From PALSA-505 sp035308365 (GTDB lineage: Bacteria > Actinomycetota > Actinomycetes > Streptosporangiales > Streptosporangiaceae): a DNA stretch of 31,612 nucleotides. Under the pieces are notes generated by a model. That model searched no databases and was not told the DNA's origin. It saw nothing but the letters and a program-made list of their open reading frames with translations. Location: the NCBI GenBank assembly GCA_035308365.1, contig DATGGU010000060.1:1-31612 (forward strand). The letters are read 5' to 3'. Made by a program: the position numbers and the translations under genes. This document shows, piece by piece, positions 13,904 through 23,345 of the stretch. Numbering within the stretch: the first letter of the stretch is position 1; every line of letters begins with the position of its first letter.

Positions 13904-16900
13904 TCAGGCGCTCAGCCCGGGCGGCGTGATGTCCCCGGCCGGAGCGACGGCGCCGTCGACGTAGGTGACCGAATTGGTCGGAAGCGCGGGCACCCGAGGG
14001 CCGGGAAGCACGATCCCGGCCAGGTTGAGCGGGTCGGCGGCCGACACCGTGACCCGCTCTCCTGACAGCTTGAGCTTCCGCACCGAACGGAGCGCGTCGA
14101 CCGCCTCGGGCAGCGCGAACTGCTCACCGCTGAACCCGCTGACGAACCGGCCGCCGCGCAGCGTGCCCCGCGCCTCCATCCGCCGCATCGCCCAGAGCAG
14201 GTCCCGCCAGCTCACCGCGATGTTCTCCCTGGTCATCAGATCCCGGAAGACAACCCCCCAGCGGGCGGCGAGTTGCTCGGCGACCGCCTCGGCCAGCTCG
14301 TCGGGGTCCTCGGCCGCCATCGCTCCGGGCAGCAGCGACCAGCGGCCCGCCGATCCGGTAGCCAGCCCCCGCCCGGCCCGGCGCAGCCTGCGGCCCCGCG
14401 CGGCGACGGCCGCGCGGCGGCCGAGCAGCGACCGGATCGCCCGGAACCCATCCGCCGTGACCAGGCCACGGGCCACCCCGTCCCACAGTGCCTCTTCCAC
14501 CTCGGTGGGCAGCCGCCCGGTCAGCGCCGCGATGTCCGGCTGGAACAACGCCCCCCGCTCGGCCAGCGCGTCGAGCACGTCCCGGGTCCGGCCGGGACCG
14601 GGCTGGGGTGGCTGCCGGTCGCCGCGTGCCGCGGTGAGCAGCCAGGGCAGGTCGTCGCGCACCACCAGGGTGATCGGGGTCGCCCGGGACGGGGTCAGCC
14701 CGCCGCGCCGGGGCACGGCGTCGGGGTCGGTGCTGCGGATCGACAGCCTGCCCCAGGCGACCGCGCCGGACAGGCAGGTCTCGTCCAGCCACTCGGTGCG
14801 GTAGCCCTCCACCCGGGCGGCCAGGATGGACTCCCAGGCGCCCGCGGCCAGCTCGAAGCCCTGCAACTGCTCGACCGCCGGCAGCACGCCGAACCGGCCT
14901 TCCAGCCTGCTGCCCGGCGCCACGTGCTGCCAGCGCAGCAGGAACCGCATGAAGTCCCGCGCGGTGACCGGCTCGATCTCCCGGCGTTTGCGTTCCCGCG
15001 TGTAGGCGTGGATCCTGGCCAGCACCCGGCGGGCGCAGTACTCATCCGGGCTGCCGGGGGCGGTGAAGTGGCCCTGCAGCGCGAAGCCCTCGGTCTCCAG
15101 CCGCACCAGCGCGCGCAGCACGTCCGAACCGCCGAGGCAGGTCGCGTGCGACAGGTCGGCCACCGTGGACGGGCCCAGATACTCCAGGTGGCCACGAAGC
15201 ATGGTGGCGGCCACCTCGTCGGGCTCGATCTCCCCGGCGGTGACCGGGCAGGGGTGGTCGGGGGTCACCGCCGCCCCCGGGAACAGCGCCTCCAACCTCG
15301 GCCTGCGCTCGACCGCGCACCACAGGTCACCGCCCGGCGCGTGCAGGGTGACCGCCCGCCCGGCCATCACGAGCTGGTTGAACAGGTCCTCCCACTGCGC
15401 CGCTGGACGGTACCCGAGCACGGTCATCAGCAGGTCATGCAGCTCATCGACGTCGCGCACCACAGGGCTGACCTGATCGCGCACCAACTGGATCGCGGCC
15501 GGATCGAGGCTGGCCAGGTCGCGCGCCTCCACCGGCAGGCCGCGGCGCAGCGTCACCTGCCTGCTGCGGCGCTCCTCCAGCGGCGCGTCGTCCAGGTAGG
15601 TGAAGGGGCGGCCGTTCAGGATCTCGTGGGCCAGCACCGAGGGCTCGGTGGTGTCCCGCACCACGACGTTGACCGCACCCGATTCGATCTTGGACACCAG
15701 CTCCCTGAGGCCGTCGATGTCCATGGCCTCGTGCAGGCAGTCCGCGAGCGTCTGCCGGACCAGCGGATGGTCGGGGATGTCGATCGGGCCGGGGGCGACG
15801 TTCTCCTGGCAGGCGGCCAGCGTGGGGAAAACCGCGGCCATCAGATCGTCGGCCTCCATCCGCTGGATGGCCGGCGGGTTCTTCTTGCCGCCACGCATCC
15901 GCAGCACGGTCAGCGAGGTGTTCAGGTTCCACCGCCAGCGTGCCTGGAACATCGGTGAGGTGAGCACCGCCTGCCTGACCACGGTTTCCACGGTCTTCGA
16001 GGCGAGGAACTTGGGCACCCGCTCCAACGGGAAGCTGTGCTGCGGCCCGAGCGAAAGCAGGATCGCGTCGTCGCTCGCCGCGGCCTGCAGCTCGAAGTCG
16101 AACGTCACACAGAACCGCTTGCGCAGCGCCAGGCCGAGCGCGCGGTTCAGCCTGGCGCCATAAGGCACGTGCCCGACGAGCTGCATTCCGCCGCTCGGGT
16201 CGAAGAACCGCTCCAGCACGATCGTGTCCATGGTCGGCAGCGTGCCCAGCTCGGCCAGGCCGGTCGCCAGGTAGCGCACGATGGTCTCGGCCGCCACCTG
16301 GCCGATGCCGCTCTCCGACTGCAGCCAGCCAATGGCCCCGGCCTGCTGGTCCGCGCCCGCGCCGTCCTGGGACGGGCGCAACCGTTCAGCGATTTCCTGA
16401 CGGAGCCTGGAAACCTCATCGGAGAGCTCGACCGTGCGCCCTGGTGCCTCGCCCAGCCAGAACGGGGCGGACGGAGGGGCACCATGGGCGTCCACCACCC
16501 GGACGACTCCCGGCTCCACCTTGCGGATGCGCCAGGACGTGGTGCCGAGCAGGAACACGTCGCCGGCCTGGCTTTCGATGGCCCAGTCCTCGTTCACCGT
16601 GCCGACCGGAGTCTCGTCCGGCTCGGCCACCACCCGGTAGTCGCCCAGCTCGGGGATGGCCCCGCCGGAGGTGAGCGCCGCCATCCGGGCTCCGCGCCTG
16701 GCCTTGAGCTGCCCGTTCACCTGGTCGCGGTGCAGGTAGGCGGCCCGGCGGCCGCGGCCGGTCCGGATGCCCTCGGACATCAGCTCGACGACCTCGTCGA
16801 AGTCCTCCCGCGGCAGCCCGGCGTACGGCGCCGCCCGGGTGATCAGCTCGAACAGGCCCTCCTGCGACCACTCTTCGGCCGCACACTCGGCCACCACCTG

Positions 16901-18229
16901 CTGTGCCACGATGTCCAGCGGCCGGGCGGGAACCAGGATCGCGTCCAGCCGGCCCGCCTTGACGCCGCGCAGCAGGGCGGCGCACTCGACCAGCTCGTCC
17001 CTGGTGGTCGGGTAGAGCCGTCCGGTGGGTATCCCGCTGAGGGTGTGGTTGGACCGGCCCACCCGCTGCAGGAACGTGGCGAAGCTGCGCGGCGAGCCGA
17101 TCTGGCAGACGAGTTCCACCGGGCCGACGTCGATGCCCAGCTCCAGTGAGGCCGTGGCCACCAGCGCGCGCAGGTCACCGGCCCGCAGCCGGGCCTCGAC
17201 CCGCTGCCGGCGGCCCGCCGACAGGCTGCCGTGGTGCGCGGCGACCTGGTCTTCGCCGAGCCGCTCGCCGAGCTGGTGGGCGATCCGCTCGGACATCCGC
17301 CGGGTGTTCACGAACACCAGCGTGGTCCGCCGCTGCTGAACCTCGGCCGCGATGAGGTCGAGGATCTGGGCCATCTGATCGGACGACGCGACGGCCTCCA
17401 GCTCGTCGTCGGGGAGCTGCAGGGCGAGGTCGAGTTCGCGCCGGTGGCCGGAGTCCACGATGGAGCACAGCGGCGATCCGTCCGGGGCTGACCGGCCCGG
17501 GCCGTCGCCGATCAGCAGCCGGGCGATGATCTCGATGGGGCGCTGGGTGGCGGACAGCCCGACCCGCTGGAGCCGCCCGCCGGTCAGGTGGTCGAGCCGC
17601 TCCAGCGTCACCGACAGGTGTGATCCTCGTTTGTTGCCGGCCACGGCGTGGATCTCGTCCACGATGACCGTCCGTACCGAGCGCAGCATCTCCCGGCTGC
17701 GCTCTGAGGTCACCATCAGGAACAGCGACTCCGGGGTGGTGACCAGGAAGTCGGGCGGGTGCCGCAGCATCGCGGCGCGCTGGGCCGCCTGCGTGTCGCC
17801 GGTCCTGACCGCCACCCGGATGCTCGGGACATCGAGGCCGAGTTCGGTGGCGACCTCGCCGATCTCCCGCAGCGGCGCGTCCAGGTTCTGCTGGATGTCG
17901 ACGGCCAGCGCCTTCAGCGGGGAGACGTACACAACCTGGGGACCGGCCGGAGGCGGTGCCTTCGTCTTCGGCTTGGGTGCGGGCAGGCCGTCGAGGGTGA
18001 GCTGGCTGGGACCGCGCGGCTCGGTGCTGGGCGGCGCCACTTCGCGGCAGAGCCGGTCGATGCAGACGAGGAAGGCGGCGAGCGTCTTACCCGAGCCGGT
18101 CGGCGCCGCGATCAGCGTGTGGTTGCCAGCGGCGATCTCACGCCAGCCACCGGCCTGGGGAGCGGTCGGCCCATCGGGGAACCGGCGCTCGAACCAGGTA
18201 CGGACGGCAGGGTGAAACGACTCCAGCAC
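13904..18229 (-). CDS. lhr: Lhr-type superfamily 2 DNA helicase
   Basis: A 1,441-residue ATP-dependent DEAD/H helicase of the bacterial Lhr family, a 3'-5' DNA-translocating helicase linked to DNA repair. Motif I is APTGSGKT (42-49), motif II DEIH (191-194), motif III SAT (226-228); motif VI reads QRVGRSNH. After the helicase core come the winged-helix and large C-terminal domains typical of bacterial Lhr, and the length is close to the usual 1,500. The start is GTG at 18,229 with purine-rich sequence upstream. It lies 58 bp downstream of htpG on the same strand, so read-through from htpG is possible. No nuclease or mutasome gene accompanies it. Confidence 0.95.
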   Translation of the reverse strand: MLESFHPAVRTWFERRFPDGPTAPQAGGWREIAAGNHTLIAAPTGSGKTLAAFLVCIDRLCREVAPPSTEPRGPSQLTLDGLPAPKPKTKAPPPAGPQVVYVSPLKALAVDIQQNLDAPLREIGEVATELGLDVPSIRVAVRTGDTQAAQRAAMLRHPPDFLVTTPESLFLMVTSERSREMLRSVRTVIVDEIHAVAGNKRGSHLSVTLERLDHLTGGRLQRVGLSATQRPIEIIARLLIGDGPGRSAPDGSPLCSIVDSGHRRELDLALQLPDDELEAVASSDQMAQILDLIAAEVQQRRTTLVFVNTRRMSERIAHQLGERLGEDQVAAHHGSLSAGRRQRVEARLRAGDLRALVATASLELGIDVGPVELVCQIGSPRSFATFLQRVGRSNHTLSGIPTGRLYPTTRDELVECAALLRGVKAGRLDAILVPARPLDIVAQQVVAECAAEEWSQEGLFELITRAAPYAGLPREDFDEVVELMSEGIRTGRGRRAAYLHRDQVNGQLKARRGARMAALTSGGAIPELGDYRVVAEPDETPVGTVNEDWAIESQAGDVFLLGTTSWRIRKVEPGVVRVVDAHGAPPSAPFWLGEAPGRTVELSDEVSRLRQEIAERLRPSQDGAGADQQAGAIGWLQSESGIGQVAAETIVRYLATGLAELGTLPTMDTIVLERFFDPSGGMQLVGHVPYGARLNRALGLALRKRFCVTFDFELQAAASDDAILLSLGPQHSFPLERVPKFLASKTVETVVRQAVLTSPMFQARWRWNLNTSLTVLRMRGGKKNPPAIQRMEADDLMAAVFPTLAACQENVAPGPIDIPDHPLVRQTLADCLHEAMDIDGLRELVSKIESGAVNVVVRDTTEPSVLAHEILNGRPFTYLDDAPLEERRSRQVTLRRGLPVEARDLASLDPAAIQLVRDQVSPVVRDVDELHDLLMTVLGYRPAAQWEDLFNQLVMAGRAVTLHAPGGDLWCAVERRPRLEALFPGAAVTPDHPCPVTAGEIEPDEVAATMLRGHLEYLGPSTVADLSHATCLGGSDVLRALVRLETEGFALQGHFTAPGSPDEYCARRVLARIHAYTRERKRREIEPVTARDFMRFLLRWQHVAPGSRLEGRFGVLPAVEQLQGFELAAGAWESILAARVEGYRTEWLDETCLSGAVAWGRLSIRSTDPDAVPRRGGLTPSRATPITLVVRDDLPWLLTAARGDRQPPQPGPGRTRDVLDALAERGALFQPDIAALTGRLPTEVEEALWDGVARGLVTADGFRAIRSLLGRRAAVAARGRRLRRAGRGLATGSAGRWSLLPGAMAAEDPDELAEAVAEQLAARWGVVFRDLMTRENIAVSWRDLLWAMRRMEARGTLRGGRFVSGFSGEQFALPEAVDALRSVRKLKLSGERVTVSAADPLNLAGIVLPGPRVPALPTNSVTYVDGAVAPAGDITPPGLSA

Positions 18230-18287
18230 GCCGCCAACCTATCTCCACCCTCTGACATTTTGCGCAGCCCGGTCCGGGCCGATCTGG

Positions 18288-20387
18288 TCAGTCTGCCGGG
18301 CCGGTGGTCTCCTCAGCGGCTTCCGGGGCCGCCTCGGGCGCCGTCTCGTCAGCCCCGCCGCCAGCCTCGCCGCCAGCCTCGGAAGCCTCAGCCACAGCCT
18401 CAGACGCCTCTGCCGTCTGAGGCACCTCTGCCGTCGCTCCCGTCTCTGCGGTCCCGGCCGTCAGGGGAGGAACGCCGGTCAGATCAACCAGCAGAGCGTT
18501 GAGGTGGTCGACAAAAGCGGCCGGGTCGTCGACGCGCGCACCCAGGGTGAGAACCGCCTGGTTGTACAGGACGTGCGCCCAGTCCCCGAGGCGCGGGTCG
18601 TCCTGGTGCTCGTTGAGCCGCTTCACCAGGGGATGGTTCGGGTTGATCTCGAGTACGGCCTGCCTGGGCACGCCCGATCCACGCATCCGGTGGGCCAGGT
18701 TCACGTCGATGTCCGGCTCGTTGGCCACGATGCAGGCCGGTGACGTCGTGAGACGGCTGGTCACCCGCACGTCCCAGGCCTGGCCGGACAGGAGGTCCTT
18801 CAGCTTGGCCACCAGGCCGGCGTACTCGGTGCCGGCCTTCTCCTTGGCCGCGTGTTCGGCCTCGTCCTCCAGGTCGTCAAGGTCCGACGAACCCTGGGCG
18901 ACCGACTGCAGCCGCTTGCCGTCGAACTCATGCAGGCTGCTGACCACCCAGTTGTCCACCGGGTGCCCGAGCAGCAGCACCTCGAGCCCCTTGGCCCGGA
19001 ACGCCTCCAGGTGCGGGCTGGTCTTGGCGGCGGCGAGGGTGGGCGCGACGATGTAGTAGATCTTGTCCTGCCCCTCCTTCATCCGGCCCACGTAGTCGGC
19101 CAGCGAGACGTCCTCGTCGTCCGAGCCGGACTTGGTCGTGGTGAACCGCAGCAGCTTGGCTATCTCTTCGCGGTTGGAATAGTCGTCGGCCACGCCCTCC
19201 TTCAGCGCGGTGCCGAACTCCTTCCAGAACGTCGCGTACTTCTCCGGCTCCTTCTCCGCCATGTCGGCGAGCATCTTGAGCGTCCTCTTGACCGCATTGG
19301 TCTTGATGTTGTCGACCACCCGGCTGCTCTGCAGGATTTCCCTGGAGATGTTCAGCGGCAGGTCGGCGGAGTCGATCACACCACGGATGAACCGCAGGTA
19401 TGCCGGCATGAGCTGGCCGGTGTCCTCGAGGATGAACACCCGGCGGACGTGCAGCCTGATGCCGTGCCGGGACTGCGGAATCCACAGGTCGTAGGGAGCC
19501 CGGGACGGCACGAACAGCAGCATCGTGTACTCGTAGGTCCCCTCGATCTTGCTGTGCAGGTAACCGAGGGGATCGCTGAAGTCGCCGCTGATGTGCTTGT
19601 AGAAGTCGTTGTAGTCGGCCTCGGTGAGCTCGTTCTTGGGCCGCGCCCACAGCGCCGATCCCTGGTTGACGGTGACGTCCTCCGGCGTCTGCGCATCCTT
19701 CTCGCCGGAGTCGCCGCTCGGCTCCTTCTCGCCGGGCATCCGGATCGGCAGGCTGATGTGGTCGGAGTACTTCTGGATGATCGAGCGCAGCCGCCATCCG
19801 TTCAGCAGCTCGTCTTCGCCGTCGCGGAGGTGGAGCACGATCGTGGTGCCCCGCTCCGGGCGCTCGATGGTCTCCAGCGAGTACTCGCCCTTGCCATCGG
19901 ACTCCCAGCGGACGCCCTCGCTGGCAGGCAGGCCGTTGCGGCGGGTGGTCAGCACCACCCGCTCGGACACGATGAACGAGGAATAGAAGCCGACCCCGAA
20001 CTGGCCGATGAGCGTGGCGTCCTTGCGCTGGTCGCCGGTCAGCGCGTGCAGGAACTCGCGGGTGCCGGACTTGGCGATCGTGCCGATGTTGTCGATCACT
20101 TCCTGCCGGCTCATGCCGATGCCATTGTCGCTGACGGTGATCGTGCCGGCGTCGGCGTCGAAGCTGACCCGGATCTGCAGCGGGCCGTCATCGTCATCCT
20201 CGTCGCCGTCCACGCCAGGCTGGGACAGCCGCTCCAGACGCAACCGGTCGATCGCGTCTGAGGCGTTGGAGATCAGCTCGCGAAGGAATATCTCCTTGTT
20301 GCTGTAGAGCGAGTTGACCATCAGGTCCAGTATCTGGACCACCTCGGCCTGGAAGCTGTGGTGCTCCTGGTTCGTCTGCGTACTCAT
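18288..20387 (-). CDS. htpG: Molecular chaperone HtpG (bacterial Hsp90)
   Basis: A 699-residue Hsp90 chaperone that uses ATP to remodel client proteins in the cytosol. The GHKL ATPase domain shows E37 and N41 in ELISNASDA and DNGIGM (87-92). Middle and C-terminal dimerisation domains follow; the Hsp90 core ends near residue 640. The last 57 residues are an Ala/Glu/Thr-rich acidic tail (many EA and AE pairs), and there is an extra acidic insert GDEDDDDG at 61-68; neither is usual in E. coli HtpG. The ATG has GGGGACGG upstream and a sigma-70-type promoter at 20,491-20,518. Confidence 0.95.
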   Translation of the reverse strand: MSTQTNQEHHSFQAEVVQILDLMVNSLYSNKEIFLRELISNASDAIDRLRLERLSQPGVDGDEDDDDGPLQIRVSFDADAGTITVSDNGIGMSRQEVIDNIGTIAKSGTREFLHALTGDQRKDATLIGQFGVGFYSSFIVSERVVLTTRRNGLPASEGVRWESDGKGEYSLETIERPERGTTIVLHLRDGEDELLNGWRLRSIIQKYSDHISLPIRMPGEKEPSGDSGEKDAQTPEDVTVNQGSALWARPKNELTEADYNDFYKHISGDFSDPLGYLHSKIEGTYEYTMLLFVPSRAPYDLWIPQSRHGIRLHVRRVFILEDTGQLMPAYLRFIRGVIDSADLPLNISREILQSSRVVDNIKTNAVKRTLKMLADMAEKEPEKYATFWKEFGTALKEGVADDYSNREEIAKLLRFTTTKSGSDDEDVSLADYVGRMKEGQDKIYYIVAPTLAAAKTSPHLEAFRAKGLEVLLLGHPVDNWVVSSLHEFDGKRLQSVAQGSSDLDDLEDEAEHAAKEKAGTEYAGLVAKLKDLLSGQAWDVRVTSRLTTSPACIVANEPDIDVNLAHRMRGSGVPRQAVLEINPNHPLVKRLNEHQDDPRLGDWAHVLYNQAVLTLGARVDDPAAFVDHLNALLVDLTGVPPLTAGTAETGATAEVPQTAEASEAVAEASEAGGEAGGGADETAPEAAPEAAEETTGPAD

Positions 20388-20490
20388 CGAGCTATCCGTC
20401 CCCTGGGATGGCTGTCCGGGTTCGCCGGGATCTTTCGTCCGGGCTGCCCGGGGGCTGGGTAGTGGACAATTGGCCGGCCTGGCCGTCTAT

Positions 20491-20518
20491 AGATTAAGGC
20501 TTTACCAACCGCGGTCAA
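20491..20518 (-). promoter_or_regulatory. Candidate sigma-70-type promoter of htpG
   Basis: On the minus strand TTGACC (20,513-20,518) and TAATCT (20,491-20,496) are separated by 16 bp, about 105 bp upstream of the htpG ATG, in an unusually A/T-rich stretch. No CIRCE or HspR-type operator was seen. Confidence 0.55.
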
Positions 20519-20523
20519 TCACC

Positions 20524-20623
20524 CTGCCTCACCGATCACACAGCACCACCCAGGTGGCCACCCTCTACCGGGTGGCCGGCATCGACGAGCCTGCCTCACC
20601 GATCACACTGCACCACCCAGGTG
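20524..20623 (-). repeat. Direct duplication of the oxidase 3' end, flanking a hairpin
   Basis: The 33 bp at 20,591-20,623 (last codons and stop of the oxidase gene) recur at 20,524-20,556 with one mismatch, 67 bp away and downstream of the gene. This is the same arrangement as behind the alpha/beta hydrolase. Confidence 0.85.
20556..20577 (-). terminator. Terminator-like hairpin after the oxidase gene
   Basis: A perfect 8-bp stem, GGCCACCC (20,556-20,563) and GGGTGGCC (20,570-20,577), with a 6-nt loop lies 19 bp past the oxidase stop codon. It has no T-tract. Confidence 0.5.
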
Positions 20624-21831
20624 CGGTCCAGCTTCTGGACCGAGGGACAGCCGGTCAGCGCCAGCACGATGCGCAGCTCGCGGCGCAGGATCTCCAGGGC
20701 TCGGCGCGCACCGGCCTCACCGGCCGCGCCGAGCCCGTAGGCGAGCGCACGCCCGGTCAGGCAGGCGCGTGCCCCCAGCGCCAGCGCCTTGACGATGTCG
20801 GCGCCGCGCCGGATCCCGCTGTCGAAGTAGACCTCGGCGTCGCCGGCGACGGCGTCGGTGACCGTGGGCAGCGCCCGGATCGCCGCCGGTGCGCCATCGA
20901 GCTGGCGCCCGCCGTGGTTGGACACGATGACCGCCTCTGCGCCCAGGCGCACAGCCTGCCGGGCGTCCTCGGGGTGCAAAATCCCCTTGACCACCAGCCG
21001 CCCGTCCCAGCGATCCCGGAACCAGCCGATCTCGTCCCAGGTCGCGGACGGGTCGAACTGCATGTTGGTCTGGGCGCTGAACGTCGCGGCGGCCATCCCG
21101 CCCTCGGGGGGCAGGTTTCCCCAGCGGATCCGGGGATTGCGGACGAAGCTGGCCGACCAGCCGGGATGCAGCACGCCGCCGGCCAGGGCCGCCAGCGTGA
21201 CCCGTGGCGGGATGCTGAACCCGTTGCGGCGGTCCCGGTCGCGGTTGCTCGAACACGGTACGTCGAGGGTCAGCACCAGGACGGACATGCCGGCCGCCTG
21301 GGCGCGCCGCAGCACGTCGGCGACCAGCCCCCGGTCGCGCCAGATATACGCCTGGAACCACAGCGGCCCGGGCGCGGCGGCCGCCACCTCTTCGATGGAG
21401 CAGGAAGCCATCGCGGCAAGCACGCTGACCGACCCAGCCTCGTGCATCACCCGGGCTATCGCGGCCTCGGCGGCCGGGTGCATCAGCCCGGTCAGCCCCA
21501 TCGGGGCGCTGAGCAGCGGCAGCGCCACCGGTTCGCCCAGCACGGTGGTGGCCGTATCGACGTCCGACACATCGACGAGGACGCGCGGGCACAGTTCGGT
21601 GGCGCGCAGTTCCGCGGTGTTGCGCCGCAGGGTCACCTCGTCACCGGCCCCGCCGTCGACGTAATCGAAGACCACCCGCGGTACCCGGCGCTTGGCGATT
21701 GCCCTGATTTCGGCGATGGTGCCCGCCCGCGCGACCTGGCCTTCGGGTGACAGCCGCGCCCGGATCCGTTCGGGCAGTGTACGTATATCCGCACCGAGCT
21801 GGCTGACGAGCAACTCAGCGAAATCGTTCAT
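20596..21831 (-). CDS. FMN-dependent alpha-hydroxy-acid oxidase/dehydrogenase
   Basis: A 411-residue TIM-barrel flavoenzyme that oxidises an L-2-hydroxy acid such as lactate, glycolate or mandelate. Active-site residues of the family are visible: Y57 in FDYVDGGAGDE, Y162 in WFQAYIW, K282 in VVKGI, and the catalytic base H306 with R309 in SNHGGRQLDG. DSGIRRGADIVKALALGA binds the FMN phosphate. Substrate cannot be told from these motifs. It is the last gene in line behind araA, 76 bp away, with a strong hairpin between them, so membership of the arabinose operon is uncertain. Its 3' end is duplicated downstream. Confidence 0.9.
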   Translation of the reverse strand: MNDFAELLVSQLGADIRTLPERIRARLSPEGQVARAGTIAEIRAIAKRRVPRVVFDYVDGGAGDEVTLRRNTAELRATELCPRVLVDVSDVDTATTVLGEPVALPLLSAPMGLTGLMHPAAEAAIARVMHEAGSVSVLAAMASCSIEEVAAAAPGPLWFQAYIWRDRGLVADVLRRAQAAGMSVLVLTLDVPCSSNRDRDRRNGFSIPPRVTLAALAGGVLHPGWSASFVRNPRIRWGNLPPEGGMAAATFSAQTNMQFDPSATWDEIGWFRDRWDGRLVVKGILHPEDARQAVRLGAEAVIVSNHGGRQLDGAPAAIRALPTVTDAVAGDAEVYFDSGIRRGADIVKALALGARACLTGRALAYGLGAAGEAGARRALEILRRELRIVLALTGCPSVQKLDRTWVVQCDR

Positions 21832-21870
21832 GCCGGAACGGTATCTCCGCGGCGGTGCCCGGATGCGGGT

Positions 21871-21899
21871 GCCCGTGCCCAGATGTTCCGGGCACGGGC
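21871..21899 (-). terminator. Hairpin between araA and the oxidase gene
   Basis: A perfect 10-bp stem, GCCCGTGCCC (21,871-21,880) and GGGCACGGGC (21,890-21,899), with a 9-nt loop lies 8 bp past the araA stop. It lacks a T-tract and may terminate fully or attenuate transcription into the oxidase gene. Confidence 0.6.
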
Positions 21900-21907
21900 A
21901 GGCAGCC

Positions 21908-23308
21908 TCAGACCTGCACGAACTCGATGCCGGTCAGCTCGCAGAACACCCGCCAGTCGGCCGCGTGATGGCCCAGGTTCATCACCTCATGATGCGGCCC
22001 GCCCGCCCGCAGCCAGCCGTTCAGGCAGGCCTTCAGCCCGGACGCCGGCCGGAACTGGCCGTAGGGCATCTCCAGCGCGGGCAGCTCGCGTGAGTCCAGG
22101 TTCTCACCCTCGGCCACCACCAGCCGGAACCGCTCGGCCTCCAGGGACACCAGCGTCGCCAGCGTCGCGGGCCCCGGCTGGTACTGGAACAGGAACGTTG
22201 GCGGGTCCTCCAGCCGCCCGATTCCCAGCGGCCGCTTGATCAGCCGGACCGGCCGGTCCCGCCGGGCGATCCGCCAGTTGCCCTCGCCCATATGGCTCAT
22301 CAGCACCGAGTCGGACGGGAAGTCCATCGCGTACATCTCGGTGAAGTGCGCGTCCCCGATCAGGTGGTGCCCGGCCGACACCAGGCAGGCGGTCAGCACG
22401 TCGCCCTCGGCCGCGTACCCGTAGCCGTAGGCCATCAGCGTGGACGCCGCGGCCAGCGGCAGCCGGGAGAACCGCCCGTCCTCGCCGATGGCGTCGAAGT
22501 GCGCCGTGTACGCGCCGAACCCGCGCTCGTCCAGGATCCGCTGGATCGCCACCTGCATCCGGGCGTGATCCTCGCGTTCCTCGGTGGACAGCCGCGGGTC
22601 GATCTCGAATTCCTCGTCCTCGAACGCGATGACGCCGGCCACCTCGCCGGCCGTGACGTGGCCCATCGCCCGGTACAGGTCGCCCTGGGCGACCGCGAGG
22701 ATCTCCGGTCCGAGCGACCTGATCAGCGCCGACTCGTCCACCCTGATGTCGCCCATGTCGTTCATCGCATAGCCGAAGATGGCGACCTTCAGCGACCGCC
22801 ACCGGGTGACCGCCGCCGCGGCCCGCGCCCACCGGGCGATCCCGTCGCGGAACGAGTCGGCCTTCCAGTCGTCGGTCAGCACATGGAACGCCCGGCCGGC
22901 CCGGACCATCGCGTTCGCCGTGTCCTGGGCGCCGTGCACGCCCTGGTTGTAGGTCATGTCGGCCATGTCCCAGGCCGGCGTGACCGTAGGCTCGGGCTGG
23001 ATGTTGGCCAGGCAGATCGGCAGCCGCGACTCTGACAGCAGCCTGGCCACCCGCATGGCCGGCCCGTAGGTGAGCATGACGACCAGCACCCCGTCGAGCC
23101 CGGCCCGCTCGAACTCGCCCATCACCCGCTCGGCGTCCTCCCGGTACTTCACCGGGTCGCCCGGGATGAACTCGGCCACCCCGGCCAGGTGCGCGGCGAT
23201 CTCGGCGGCATAGCCTGCCTGCCGCTGCGCGATGCCGGGGATCATGTCGTCGTACAGATCCTGCATTATCCCCAGGATCCCGATTCTGGGCTTCTGTCGT
23301 GAATTCAT
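21908..23308 (-). CDS. araA: L-arabinose isomerase
   Basis: A 466-residue isomerase converting L-arabinose to L-ribulose. By comparison with E. coli AraA the metal-binding and catalytic residues are present: E301 in YAAEGD, E324 in FTEMYAMDF, H339 in SHMGEGN, and H439/H440 in GGPHHEV. It is shorter than the 500-residue E. coli enzyme and belongs to a divergent actinobacterial type, so the assignment leans on the neighbouring araB and araD. ATG 23,308 is chosen because GGAG stands eight bases upstream and similarity begins there (RIGILGIMQDLYD); the open frame runs further upstream. It follows araD by 37 bp. Confidence 0.9.
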   Translation of the reverse strand: MNSRQKPRIGILGIMQDLYDDMIPGIAQRQAGYAAEIAAHLAGVAEFIPGDPVKYREDAERVMGEFERAGLDGVLVVMLTYGPAMRVARLLSESRLPICLANIQPEPTVTPAWDMADMTYNQGVHGAQDTANAMVRAGRAFHVLTDDWKADSFRDGIARWARAAAAVTRWRSLKVAIFGYAMNDMGDIRVDESALIRSLGPEILAVAQGDLYRAMGHVTAGEVAGVIAFEDEEFEIDPRLSTEEREDHARMQVAIQRILDERGFGAYTAHFDAIGEDGRFSRLPLAAASTLMAYGYGYAAEGDVLTACLVSAGHHLIGDAHFTEMYAMDFPSDSVLMSHMGEGNWRIARRDRPVRLIKRPLGIGRLEDPPTFLFQYQPGPATLATLVSLEAERFRLVVAEGENLDSRELPALEMPYGQFRPASGLKACLNGWLRAGGPHHEVMNLGHHAADWRVFCELTGIEFVQV

Positions 23309-23345
23309 GGAAATATCTCCGAACGGCGGGGGCGGGTGCCAGCGG

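Noticed and set aside
14273..17149. Long plus-strand frames (561 and 370 codons) opposite the lhr gene.
   Set aside because: Composition (His/Gln/Arg-rich, no motifs) is typical of antisense reading of a high-GC gene; the minus-strand helicase is unambiguous.
18852..20261. A 469-codon plus-strand frame opposite htpG.
   Set aside because: Antisense shadow of a well-supported Hsp90 gene, without start signal or recognisable product.
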